From Chlamydiota bacterium (GTDB lineage Bacteria; Chlamydiota; Chlamydiia; Chlamydiales; Rhabdochlamydiaceae): 7,387 bases of DNA. The position numbers and the translations under genes are program-made. Position 1 is the first letter of the stretch; each line of letters starts with the position of its first letter. The notes under the pieces are model-generated. The model did no database searches. It was not told the origin of the DNA and saw nothing but the letters and a program-made list of their open reading frames with translations. Positions 1 through 6,597 of this stretch are shown piece after piece. Location: contig JABEVM010000239.1 in assembly GCA_013041585.1 (NCBI GenBank), positions 1-7,387 on the forward strand, given 5' to 3'.

Positions 1-85
1 ATACAAATTTATGTGAATACCGTTTATTCTTTTGAAACGCTCGGGTTAAAGTAATTATAAAGTTATTTATTTAAGAGTAATAAGT
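1..85. other. Intergenic end of leftward operon; possible 3' end of a convergent gene
   Basis: Plus-strand frame 1 is open from the window edge to a TAA at 52-54 and would encode the tail IQIYVNTVYSFETLGLK. The other two plus frames stop within 35 bases. This could be the last codons of a gene converging on rsmE, but 17 codons are too few to name or prove it. The remaining 31 bases up to the rsmE stop are AT-rich. I see no convincing intrinsic terminator on either strand, only a weak CGTTT/AAACG inverted pair with no T-tract behind it. Confidence 0.3.
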
Positions 86-823
86 TCAGTCAGTATCTGG
101 TGCCAGCAAAAAATGCTGTACAAGGCTCATCGCTGTAATTGATGCTGTATCCGTTCGTAGAATATTTTTACTTAAAGCCACAGGTTGTGCACGCCAATCT
201 TTCTCAAGGATTGTAATTTCTTCTGGGAGAAACCCACCTTCTGGGCCGATAAAGAAAAGAATGGTTTCAATGGGAGAGCTTTTTTTCTGAAGCGCTGTCC
301 ATAGGAGGGGCGCATTTTCTCTTGTATCTCCAAAAAATACGCATCCGCTTGTAGGGGGTAGATGCTGTAAATTCTCATGAAAATGAAGAGAGGGGAGGTC
401 AAGCCTTCCGCATTGCTTCATGGCCGCGATACAAATATGTTTTAGCCTTTCTGTTTGGTGAGGGGAGAAAGTCTCTTTTTTTGCATGCAAGCTTGGGATG
501 AGCCAAAATTCATGAACTCCAAGCTCTGTCCCCTTTTCTATGATCGTATCAAGCCTGTTCCATTTTGGGATAATCTGTCCTAGGATGATTCTAGGTCCTC
601 GCACTGAGATGGTTTCGACTTGCTCAACTTGCAAAACAGCGCGTCTTTTTTCTATTTTTTCGATATGGGCTCTAGCGATTTGATTTTTTCCGTTAACAAG
701 CTGGATCTCTTCTCCGCTTTGGTGCCTTGTTACTTTACAAAGGTGATGGAATTCTTCATCGATAAGAAAGAGGGGCTCACCTTCTACAAAGTCTGCATTT
801 AAAAAAAATCTATCTACGGGCAT
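86..823 (-). CDS. rsmE: 16S rRNA (uracil1498-N3)-methyltransferase RsmE
   Basis: This is a SPOUT-class, SAM-dependent enzyme that methylates N3 of U1498 (E. coli numbering) in 16S rRNA of the small subunit. The 245 residues match the usual family length. The N-terminal PUA-like part carries HHLCKVTRHQSGEEI (26-40), a variant of the family HL..VLR..xG motif. The C-terminal knotted domain has EKGTELGV (96-103), AAMKQCGR (133-140), where most members have a form of EQsgR, FIGPEGGF (191-198) and LSKNILRTDTA (217-227), the last two forming the SAM-binding knot. RTDTA replaces the commoner RTETA. The ATG overlaps the end of the acyltransferase gene by 10 bp and has no clear Shine-Dalgarno sequence, so translation is probably coupled. 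It is the last gene of the leftward operon. Identification is firm; only the substrate position is taken from the family. Confidence 0.94.
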   Translation of the reverse strand: MPVDRFFLNADFVEGEPLFLIDEEFHHLCKVTRHQSGEEIQLVNGKNQIARAHIEKIEKRRAVLQVEQVETISVRGPRIILGQIIPKWNRLDTIIEKGTELGVHEFWLIPSLHAKKETFSPHQTERLKHICIAAMKQCGRLDLPSLHFHENLQHLPPTSGCVFFGDTRENAPLLWTALQKKSSPIETILFFIGPEGGFLPEEITILEKDWRAQPVALSKNILRTDTASITAMSLVQHFLLAPDTD

Positions 824-2076
824 TTTATCATAGCTTTGGTAAGAGTTTTTTGAATCGATGTATCATCAGGTACGTTGGCGATTTTTTGGATATCACGAAA
901 AGAAAAGACAGTAAATGCGCTTAGCGAGGTGAAATGGGATTTCAGTTTATGGACACCTGAAAAATTGAAGACAAGCTTAAATCGAAAATCTCTGACAAAA
1001 AGCTCTTCTTCTCTTTCATAGGGAATTTTTTCCCAATTTTTTGGAATTTCTACGTTCATAAAAGTTTTTGGTATAAAAACGGATATAAATTCCCTTGGGT
1101 AGATTTTCTCGAAGGTAGAGAGAACTTCATAAAACTTCTCAAAATCTTTTTTCTCTTTCGGAAGAAGGATTGCAATGCAATCTTGGCGAAAGATCCTGTT
1201 TACCTTTTCTAAGGTCTGTTGTTTCCAACGATTATGAGACCATAGCCATTCTCCAGGAGACTCTTCAATGCTCTTTTCTAAGATTGCAAGAACCTCTTTC
1301 ATAATCCTATCTACTTCTTTTTCTACTGGCTCATCCTTATTTGGCCATATCGCGTGAGAGTAATGGGTGATATATTTATAATTCTGCCTTTTGGTCATAG
1401 CGACAAATACGGGGCATCCTGTTCGGCAAGCTAAGATTGCAGGAAGGGGAGATGTCCAAGCAAGCCTTCCAAAAAATAAGGAGCTAAAAGGGCTGTCTGG
1501 CATTCCCTGGTCTCCAACAATTCCTAGGAACCTCCCTTGCTTGATAGCACGCAGACCTTCTTTGGCTGCATTTTGTCTTGTGATGATTTTCCCATTATAT
1601 TTTTCTCGGATGGACACAATCCATTTGTAAAGAAAGGAGTTTTTAATAGGTCTTGCGATAGCAGTCCCAGGCATTCGACTTGTGCCTTCTAGAAATAAGA
1701 TCTCCCAGTTGGATTGATGTCCGCAAAAGAAAATGATGCCTTGTCCTTGACTCAGGATCGCTAAGGGTTGCTCAGGAGTTGAGCAAGTAGCGATATCTTT
1801 AATGTGCTTTTCCCGCTCAAGTTTTGCATACTCCAAACAGGTAATGCATAGATTTTGCAGAGATTCTTTTGCGATGCGCTTGATATCATCTTCTTGCAGA
1901 TGCAGGCTCGATGCGAGAGCCAAATTGCTTAAAGCCCGTTTTCTGAACTTAGAGGATAGATGATAGGTAACAATTCCAAGAAAGTTACCAATAATATGAA
2001 TGACCTTAAGGGGAAGAAAAGCGAAAGGAAACATCGCAATTCGTATGGCTAAGTAGGATAAAAAGTCGATGATCAT
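814..2076 (-). CDS. lpxL: Lipid A biosynthesis acyltransferase (LpxL/HtrB family) with C-terminal extension
   Basis: The enzyme transfers a secondary acyl chain onto the lipid A precursor at the cytoplasmic face of the inner membrane. A hydrophobic N-terminus (about residues 1-37) supplies the membrane anchor. The catalytic HX4E motif is GHQSNWE (H120, E125), followed by a GDQG segment (188-191) and WLWSHNRWK (277-285), all standard for this family. Typical members end soon after that last motif, near 300 residues. This one runs on for about 130 residues to 420, with a pattern resembling the N-terminal half of GT9 heptosyltransferases (see findings). I chose the ATG at 2076 because it forms an ATGA overlap with the upstream glycosyltransferase; an in-frame ATG at 2085 would add only three residues. 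The acyl chain and the exact acceptor position cannot be read from sequence, so LpxL versus LpxM-type function is open. Confidence 0.88.
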   Translation of the reverse strand: MIIDFLSYLAIRIAMFPFAFLPLKVIHIIGNFLGIVTYHLSSKFRKRALSNLALASSLHLQEDDIKRIAKESLQNLCITCLEYAKLEREKHIKDIATCSTPEQPLAILSQGQGIIFFCGHQSNWEILFLEGTSRMPGTAIARPIKNSFLYKWIVSIREKYNGKIITRQNAAKEGLRAIKQGRFLGIVGDQGMPDSPFSSLFFGRLAWTSPLPAILACRTGCPVFVAMTKRQNYKYITHYSHAIWPNKDEPVEKEVDRIMKEVLAILEKSIEESPGEWLWSHNRWKQQTLEKVNRIFRQDCIAILLPKEKKDFEKFYEVLSTFEKIYPREFISVFIPKTFMNVEIPKNWEKIPYEREEELFVRDFRFKLVFNFSGVHKLKSHFTSLSAFTVFSFRDIQKIANVPDDTSIQKTLTKAMIKCP

Positions 2077-3230
2077 AGGGCACATGCATCGGTAAAGAAA
2101 GTGATTTGCGAGGAAAAATCTCTATCCTTTACGGAATTTCGGATTTTCAGAGCGGACTCGGTTGTTTTTGGATATTTCATCGCGGTTTCTAAAGCTAATC
2201 GAATTGATTCAAGATTTTCTAGAGAGTCGATCACAACTCCCCCCGTTTCTGATAGGATTTCATGCCCTCCGTTGGTCTTAGAGGAGACAACATATACTCC
2301 CATAGCTAAGGCCTCGACTGTGACATTTGCAAAAGGATCGTAATAGGAAGGTATAACAATACAGTCAGCTAGTTGGTAAAAAGGAAGGGATTTTGCCTCT
2401 CCTACAAAAGTGACTTGGTTTTTGATTCCGAGATTTTCAGTATATTGCTTATATTTTTGTATATTCTTGTCTTTACCGACCACAGTTAAGTGATAATTTT
2501 GCCGTGGCAAACCGGCTAAAGCTTCTAAGAACCTATCAAGGCCCTTTCTTTGGTAGTTGTGGCCAATGAAGATAAATTGGTAAAGGCTTGGATTAATTTG
2601 AAGCTGTTTTGCAAGTAGATTCTTTCCTTCTTGCCAATTGGTAAAAGGCGTTTGAAGTTCTGACCATTCAACTGCGTTGTGAACAACCTCGATCTTACTT
2701 GGATCGACTTGAAAAAATTGTATGATCTCTTCTTTTACCATGGAAGAATTTGTGAATATCTTTTGTAAAAGAGGGTGGGTAAAAGCCCTTTTTTCCATAT
2801 GAAGTAGGATTTGGTGCAAAGGGTTAATGCGGTAGGAGAGTCTTTTTAGGAAAGAGTCTGATTTTTTTCTCTTTTCCAAATAGGAGGCATGTACACCGTT
2901 TCCGGCCCGAATATGAGTTTGAAAAGAGTTTCGATCGAGTCCAAAAACTACATCGGTTGGATGATTTTCTAGATATTTTCTACAAAAGCGATCAAATTCA
3001 AGTACTTTTAGAAAACTACATGGAGAGAGGTATTTGTGTGTTACGATCTGTAAATTGGGGCTTCCCTTTTGCATTTCATTGTCACTTGGAATTTTTCCCG
3101 TTGTCAAAACAGTGACTTTCCAATTTTTATCTAAAAATGCCTGAATGATACGACGAGTGTACTTTTCTAATCCTCCCCCTCGAAAAAGAGTGCTTTTCAG
3201 AATTGTAATGGAAGAGGATTTAGTATTCAT
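2073..3230 (-). CDS. Family 4 glycosyltransferase, WaaG-like (probable LPS core sugar transferase)
   Basis: This 385-residue GT-B fold protein transfers a sugar from a nucleotide-sugar donor. The N-terminal acceptor domain starts with a beta strand and the loop LFRGGGLEKYTRRI (15-28), comparable to the RGG loop of WaaG. HIRAGNGVHASY (106-117) also resembles WaaG. The C-terminal donor domain has FIGHNYQRKGLDRFLEAL (221-238), then IPSYYDPFANVTVEALAMG (293-311), in which D298 and E306 form the D/E-X7-E motif, then TNGGHEIL (319-326). The DPF.NV..EAL variant is characteristic of WaaG/RfaG-type enzymes. There is no membrane segment, which fits a peripheral cytoplasmic enzyme. Its ATG shares an ATGA with the ybbR stop and its own stop overlaps the acyltransferase start, placing it among lipid A genes. 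Family is secure; donor, acceptor and linkage are unknown, and a WaaG role is inference. Confidence 0.85.
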   Translation of the reverse strand: MNTKSSSITILKSTLFRGGGLEKYTRRIIQAFLDKNWKVTVLTTGKIPSDNEMQKGSPNLQIVTHKYLSPCSFLKVLEFDRFCRKYLENHPTDVVFGLDRNSFQTHIRAGNGVHASYLEKRKKSDSFLKRLSYRINPLHQILLHMEKRAFTHPLLQKIFTNSSMVKEEIIQFFQVDPSKIEVVHNAVEWSELQTPFTNWQEGKNLLAKQLQINPSLYQFIFIGHNYQRKGLDRFLEALAGLPRQNYHLTVVGKDKNIQKYKQYTENLGIKNQVTFVGEAKSLPFYQLADCIVIPSYYDPFANVTVEALAMGVYVVSSKTNGGHEILSETGGVVIDSLENLESIRLALETAMKYPKTTESALKIRNSVKDRDFSSQITFFTDACAL

Positions 3231-4486
3231 AACGAATTTTCAGTAGGTTTCCACTCTTGCACTTGTATCGCATTATCTTGAACCTTGAACACTAGATCCA
3301 ATTTCGTATTGTCTGCTTTATATAGACGGAATTCATTCATAAAACTTCTGAATCTATTGCGTAGATATTCTTCTTTCCAATACGGTTTTGAATCACGTAG
3401 GTCTTTGTCGGAAACATCCGACATGGACATAGCCACATAGCGATTTTCGAGAACATGAGGGGTGACAAACTGTATGCTCCATTCCAGATCTGTTCGATCC
3501 TTGTTTGATGAGGCGGAGACCACGATTTGTAATTTATCCATTACGGTTTGTAAAAAGCGTGGGGATACCCCTTTTGCGTAAAAATTCCCTGACAGGACAG
3601 GAACATTATTTTGCAATTTAACCATTTCAGAAGAAATGATACTGCATGTTTGCGGGTTTAACTCTGCGCTCGAGCGTACAGGAAAGAAAATACTGATGGG
3701 TATAGGACGACTGATAGGCAAAAGATCAGTGCGGATAAAGTCGATGTGTAGGTTCTCAACTTGTGGGTCATCTATACGAACTGGCATGTCTGAAATAAGA
3801 TGGTCTTGAACATATTTCCAATCGTCGGGAACAAAAAAGGTGACTATGTCTTCTTTCTTCGATATGGAGTTCTCTTGTGCCTGTTGCAGTTGGCTTCTTG
3901 TGATCTTACTTAAGTTAAAAGTAAGCTTCACCCCCGTTCTTTTGAGGACCTTAAGAACTTCTTCGGGACCGCTCACGGTTGTAGTAAGCTGATAAGGCCA
4001 AATATCGAGAAGTTGGTATTCTTTTGGAGGTTCGCCAACTGGAGGAGAAATATGGACTGGAATTTTTTCTGTGACGAGTTTGGTCAAGCGTATCGTGAAA
4101 TTTTGGTAAAAAACCTTACTGATATCTTGGGAAATATCGATTTCAGGATTGGTTGAAGATAAATTCTTTTTTGAAATCGATATCGGATCATCGGTGATAT
4201 TAGCTGCATCAATCTCAATTTCTAGATCATTTGCAGTTAGTTCATCGAGCACGGAAATTTTCCCCTGAAGACTTAAGGAAATTCTGTTATTTAGAATCCC
4301 ATTTGTCTGTAGTCCTTCAACGGTTTTGTCAGGAGGAAGATTGATAATTCGAATAGGGACGTTAGGAATTGTTTTTGTACCGGTCAGAGAATGGTTTACA
4401 ACAAACCATACGATGATCGCTAAAAAAATGGCGGTTGCCTTTCTCTGCCAATTTTCTAGAAAAAGTTTCTGTAAAAGGGTTTTCAT
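3227..4486 (-). CDS. ybbR: YbbR-domain membrane protein (CdaR-type partner of the c-di-AMP synthase)
   Basis: The protein has one N-terminal membrane segment (about residues 17-32, rich in A, I, L, W and V) after the typical short LENWQRKATA lead, then a long extracytoplasmic part built of YbbR repeats. The first begins near residue 41 (PNVPIRIINLP). A clearer second one spans about 139-181 (KIPVHISPPVGEPP, then an LTTTVSGPEEVLKVL ending). Further, more diverged beta-rich repeats probably fill the rest of 419 residues. In Firmicutes the protein encoded beside CdaA (CdaR) modulates cyclase activity through the membrane, so the same role is inferred here from gene adjacency. I chose the ATG at 4486 because it forms an ATGA overlap with the cdaA stop. 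The longer frame starts with GTG at 4498 and has no ribosome site. The downstream glycosyltransferase start also overlaps this stop by ATGA. Confidence 0.87.
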   Translation of the reverse strand: MKTLLQKLFLENWQRKATAIFLAIIVWFVVNHSLTGTKTIPNVPIRIINLPPDKTVEGLQTNGILNNRISLSLQGKISVLDELTANDLEIEIDAANITDDPISISKKNLSSTNPEIDISQDISKVFYQNFTIRLTKLVTEKIPVHISPPVGEPPKEYQLLDIWPYQLTTTVSGPEEVLKVLKRTGVKLTFNLSKITRSQLQQAQENSISKKEDIVTFFVPDDWKYVQDHLISDMPVRIDDPQVENLHIDFIRTDLLPISRPIPISIFFPVRSSAELNPQTCSIISSEMVKLQNNVPVLSGNFYAKGVSPRFLQTVMDKLQIVVSASSNKDRTDLEWSIQFVTPHVLENRYVAMSMSDVSDKDLRDSKPYWKEEYLRNRFRSFMNEFRLYKADNTKLDLVFKVQDNAIQVQEWKPTENSL

Positions 4487-5280
4487 CTTTTTAACCACTC
4501 AAATAAATTAAATCTATTAGGGAACGTTTCTTCTTCTCTTTCGGTAAATACGCTGCGTACGACTCCTTTGAACCGATCCATTTTAACACCTCGCGTAATC
4601 ATCCCGTCACGCGCGATCGATACTCGTCCGCTCTCTTCCGAAATTACGATTACAAGTGCATCGGAAATTTGGCTGAGCCCAAGACCTGCTCTGTGCCTAG
4701 TTCCCATAGATTTAGTAAGCTGCGTACTATCTTCAGCAAGAGGCGCAATGACTGCTGCCGCTACAATCGTTGTATCTCGAATAATGACAGCCCCATCATG
4801 AAGAGGTGTAGTTGGGGTAAAGATGGATTCGAGAAGTTCGGAAGAAAATACTGCGTTGAGGATCACGGCTTTATTGGCGTATTCTTTTAGTGAATCCTCA
4901 TTTTCAAGGACGATTAAAGCCCCAGTTCTTTTTTCTGCAAGCCGATAGATGGAGTTTGTCAGTTGCTCTAAGAATTTATCGAATTGAGACAATTCTTTGT
5001 ATCTTCGGCTTTTCAGACTCAGTTTGGAGAGGGCAACCCGAAGTTCGGGTTGGAAAATAATTAAAATTGCGATGACTGCCACATTCGCCACAAGTAGCAT
5101 AATTTTTTGAAGGATCGGAAAGCCTAGCAAAAAAGACACGGCGTAGATGAGCAAATATGCGAGCAACCCTAAAATAAGGTCCATTGACCTGGTATTCCAG
5201 AAAAAGGAAAGCAGGTAGTTTGCCATCATTGTGATGATAAAGATTTCCAGGAAAGGGATAAACTGAGAAAAAGAAGACAT
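4483..5280 (-). CDS. cdaA: Diadenylate cyclase CdaA (DacA/YbbP), c-di-AMP synthase
   Basis: The enzyme condenses two ATP into cyclic di-AMP. Three hydrophobic helices at about residues 4-28, 33-54 and 57-76 form the membrane part, followed by FQPELR (76-81), a short coiled linker and the cytoplasmic DAC domain. The domain shows TPLHDGAVII with the DGA motif (162-164), GTRHRAGLGLSQ with RHR (195-197), and SEESG (214-218). All residues expected of an active cyclase are visible. The length of 265 residues is close to that of B. subtilis CdaA. I chose the ATG at 5280 because AAAGG (5289-5293) lies 8 nt upstream, while the earlier in-frame ATG at 5304 would sit only a few bases after the predicted transcription start. 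c-di-AMP made by the orthologous chlamydial enzyme is known to be sensed by host STING. It is first in a coupled operon with ybbR. Confidence 0.95.
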   Translation of the reverse strand: MSSFSQFIPFLEIFIITMMANYLLSFFWNTRSMDLILGLLAYLLIYAVSFLLGFPILQKIMLLVANVAVIAILIIFQPELRVALSKLSLKSRRYKELSQFDKFLEQLTNSIYRLAEKRTGALIVLENEDSLKEYANKAVILNAVFSSELLESIFTPTTPLHDGAVIIRDTTIVAAAVIAPLAEDSTQLTKSMGTRHRAGLGLSQISDALVIVISEESGRVSIARDGMITRGVKMDRFKGVVRSVFTEREEETFPNRFNLFEWLKR

Positions 5281-5293
5281 AAAAACTGCCTTT
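5281..5293 (-). promoter_or_regulatory. Ribosome binding site deciding the cdaA start
   Basis: On the minus strand AAAGG (5293-5289) is followed by an 8-nt spacer and the ATG at 5280. The alternative ATG at 5304 has only TTTTGG directly in front of it, with no proper spacing. Confidence 0.6.
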
Positions 5294-5318
5294 ACATGAA
5301 TCATCCAAAATTTTCGCT

Positions 5319-5347
5319 ATTTTAAGGATTTTTTCAGTTGCTGGCAA
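5319..5347 (-). promoter_or_regulatory. Sigma70/sigma66-type promoter of the cdaA-ybbR-GT-lpxL-rsmE operon
   Basis: Minus-strand TTGCCA (5347-5342) matches the -35 consensus at 5 of 6 bases. TAAAAT (5324-5319) matches the -10 consensus at 5 of 6, and the spacer is exactly 17 bp. Transcription should begin near 5312, giving a leader of about 30 nt before the cdaA ATG. The promoter fills the 85-bp gap after the exonuclease stop codon. No terminator is visible in that gap, so read-through from the exonuclease gene may add to expression. Confidence 0.6.
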
Positions 5348-5365
5348 TGATTCGTTGCATATTTC

Positions 5366-5953
5366 TTAAGAAAAAGGAAAACCCACAACGGCGCGGTAGC
5401 AGGCAATGAGATGGTTTACTCCATTGATAGCACGATGAGGCTTTGTTTCAGGGTCCAATTTGTAGGCAGCTGCAATTTTGTCTTTGGATAAGCCGGTCTC
5501 CCAAGGGAAGAATGCAGGATTGCTCTTTCCTTTCTGGATGCTTGTCACCCAATACATTGAGGCTAAGTCGAGCCAATGATAGGGCCATAAAAGACTTTCT
5601 TGGGTATCAGCATCAATAATTTGAGAAAAGAAAGCCCTGTCGAAAGAAGGATTTTGACAGATGAAAACAGCTTTCCCTCTTTTTATATCATGTTTGATAA
5701 AAATTCTTTGAATTTCGGAGGAGATTGTTTTTAAACTCTCGCCTTTGCTGATATCTTCCCAGCTAAAGCCGTTGACGTGCAAGCTTTCTTGATCGCTATG
5801 AGCCCATTCTTCTAGAGGTTGAAAGACAAGAGATTGGAATTCATCAAGAAAAATACCCGTTTTTACATCAATAATTTTAAAGGCTATGTCTAAAATTTTA
5901 TGTTTGCGGGCGTTAAGACCATTTGTTTCTGTATCGAGAAAAATTCCTAGCAC
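5366..5953 (-). CDS. DEDDh-type 3'-5' exonuclease (DnaQ/RNase T superfamily)
   Basis: This 195-residue, single-domain protein belongs to the superfamily of the DNA polymerase III epsilon proofreading subunit, RNase T and oligoribonuclease. Exo I is IFLDTETNGL (D7, E9). The middle region QESLHVNGFSWEDI (55-68) resembles the 'lhiNGit' segment of this family. Exo II is NPSFDRAFF (D105). Exo III is HRAINGVNH, with H173 present, but the metal-binding aspartate expected five residues later is glycine (G178). It lacks any polymerase-binding tail, so it is more likely a stand-alone repair or RNA-processing nuclease than the replicative proofreader. The start is GTG at 5953, supported by AGGGA (5965-5961) 7 nt upstream; no in-frame ATG precedes it before a stop at 5969-5971. 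It is divergent from dps and lies 85 bp upstream of the cdaA start. DNA or RNA substrate is unknown. Confidence 0.83.
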   Translation of the reverse strand: MLGIFLDTETNGLNARKHKILDIAFKIIDVKTGIFLDEFQSLVFQPLEEWAHSDQESLHVNGFSWEDISKGESLKTISSEIQRIFIKHDIKRGKAVFICQNPSFDRAFFSQIIDADTQESLLWPYHWLDLASMYWVTSIQKGKSNPAFFPWETGLSKDKIAAAYKLDPETKPHRAINGVNHLIACYRAVVGFPFS

Positions 5954-5965
5954 GATGTAATCCCT
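5954..5965 (-). promoter_or_regulatory. Ribosome binding site supporting a GTG start of the exonuclease gene
   Basis: AGGGA (5965-5961) precedes the GTG at 5953 by 7 nt. No in-frame ATG lies upstream before the TAA at 5971-5969, so GTG is the only reasonable start. Confidence 0.6.
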
Positions 5966-6059
5966 GTGTTAAAGATTGCAAGCCTAGCAAGAAAAAAAAG
6001 AAAAATTCAATTATTTTTTTATTCAAGAATGATTTATCAAGAAAGAAAAGGCACTAAAT

Positions 6060-6065
6060 GGAGGA
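6060..6065 (+). promoter_or_regulatory. Strong Shine-Dalgarno sequence of dps
   Basis: GGAGGA lies 3 nt before the ATG at 6069 and 9 nt before an in-frame ATG at 6075. The second spacing is closer to the usual optimum, so the protein may begin MDIGLTN rather than MKMDIGLTN. Confidence 0.65.
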
Positions 6066-6068
6066 AAT

Positions 6069-6533
6069 ATGAAGATGGATATTGGTCTTACTAATACTGT
6101 TCGCGAAGAAATTCGAGGAGCCCTGAGTAAATTTCTTGCCGATATATATGCAATTTATTTGAAAACGCAAAAATTCCATTGGAATGTGAAAGGGGACCAA
6201 TTTTTTTCTTTGCATCTGATGTTTGAAAAGCAATATGGGGAACTGGCGGAAGAGATTGATGAGGTTGCTGAGCGTATTCAAGCATTAGGTTTTGCGGTAG
6301 AAGCCTCTTTCAGCATTTTTAAAGATTTAACTACGATCTCGGAAGAAGGAAACGTCGGTTCTGCTAAAGAAATGATAGAGCTTCTTGTTCAAGGACATGA
6401 GGTCATTGTTCGCAATGGAAGATACTTAGCCACGATGGCTGAGAAACATGCGGACGCTGCGACTGTTGATATGCTGGGAAGACGGATTGGCGGGCATGAG
6501 AAGATTCTTTGGATGCTTAGAAGCCATCTCTAA
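6069..6533 (+). CDS. dps: Dps family ferritin-like DNA-protection / iron-storage protein
   Basis: Dps proteins form 12-subunit shells that oxidise and store iron, using hydrogen peroxide and so limiting Fenton damage; some also bind DNA. The 154 residues are near the usual length and entirely helical in pattern. The ferroxidase ligands shared between neighbouring subunits are present with the right spacing: H37 (in KFHWNV), H49, E53, D64 and E68 (in EEIDEVAERI). These correspond to E. coli H51, H63, D67, D78 and E82, with E53 a conservative change. The N-terminus is short and has few lysines, so DNA binding of the E. coli type is doubtful and iron or peroxide detoxification is the safer role. 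The gene has the best ribosome site in the window, suggesting strong expression. It points away from the exonuclease gene and is followed by a 116-bp gap with inverted repeats before nusB. Confidence 0.93.
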   Translation: MKMDIGLTNTVREEIRGALSKFLADIYAIYLKTQKFHWNVKGDQFFSLHLMFEKQYGELAEEIDEVAERIQALGFAVEASFSIFKDLTTISEEGNVGSAKEMIELLVQGHEVIVRNGRYLATMAEKHADAATVDMLGRRIGGHEKILWMLRSHL

Positions 6534-6547
6534 AAAAGCTCTCATGT

Positions 6548-6559
6548 AAGAAATTTCTT
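6548..6559. repeat. 12-bp perfect palindrome after dps
   Basis: AAGAAATTTCTT is its own reverse complement, 14 bp after the dps stop codon. It has no loop, so it suits a dimeric protein-binding site better than a terminator. In such AT-rich DNA chance remains possible. Confidence 0.5.
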
Positions 6560-6566
6560 GAAAGAG

Positions 6567-6597
6567 GTTTTCTAAAACTTTCTTCCTGTTAGAAAAC
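6567..6597. repeat. 9-bp perfect inverted repeat between dps and nusB
   Basis: GTTTTCTAA (6567-6575) and TTAGAAAAC (6589-6597) are perfect reverse complements separated by 13 bp. On the plus strand an A-tract, not a T-tract, follows at 6598-6606, so this is not a standard terminator for dps. It could be an operator or an RNA hairpin in a dps-nusB transcript. Confidence 0.5.

Larger units (their letters stand above)
5954..6068. promoter_or_regulatory. AT-rich divergent spacer between the exonuclease gene and dps
   Basis: This 115-bp spacer must drive both divergent genes and contains an A8 run and a T7 run. On the minus strand a weak promoter candidate for the exonuclease gene is TTGAAT (6010-6005), an 18-bp spacer, and TAGGCT (5986-5981) preceded by an extended TGC. 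On the plus strand I find no convincing -35/-10 pair for dps. No CIRCE-type heat-shock operator is present. Confidence 0.35.

Noticed and set aside
172..402. 76-codon minus-strand frame inside rsmE
   Set aside because: It is a frame shadow of RsmE, whose own frame carries the GPEGG and RTDTA motifs throughout this region.
1391..1630. 79-codon plus-strand frame opposite lpxL
   Set aside because: It is antisense to the catalytic part of the acyltransferase, with no independent evidence of coding.
4568..4890. Two plus-strand open frames of 73-77 codons opposite cdaA
   Set aside because: They are antisense shadows of the conserved DAC domain, with no ribosome sites and no recognisable protein pattern.
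4976..5347. 123-codon open frame on the minus strand overlapping cdaA
   Set aside because: It lies in another frame over the CdaA membrane region, its sequence is rich in C, F and R without domain pattern, and the CdaA frame has clear family motifs.
6006..6040. Candidate plus-strand promoter for dps (TTCAAT with ATGATT, or TTATTT with TATCAA)
   Set aside because: Each pairing matches consensus poorly and the region is so AT-rich that such matches are expected by chance.
6054..6285. Two minus-strand open frames opposite dps
   Set aside because: They mirror the conserved ferroxidase region of Dps and have no support of their own.
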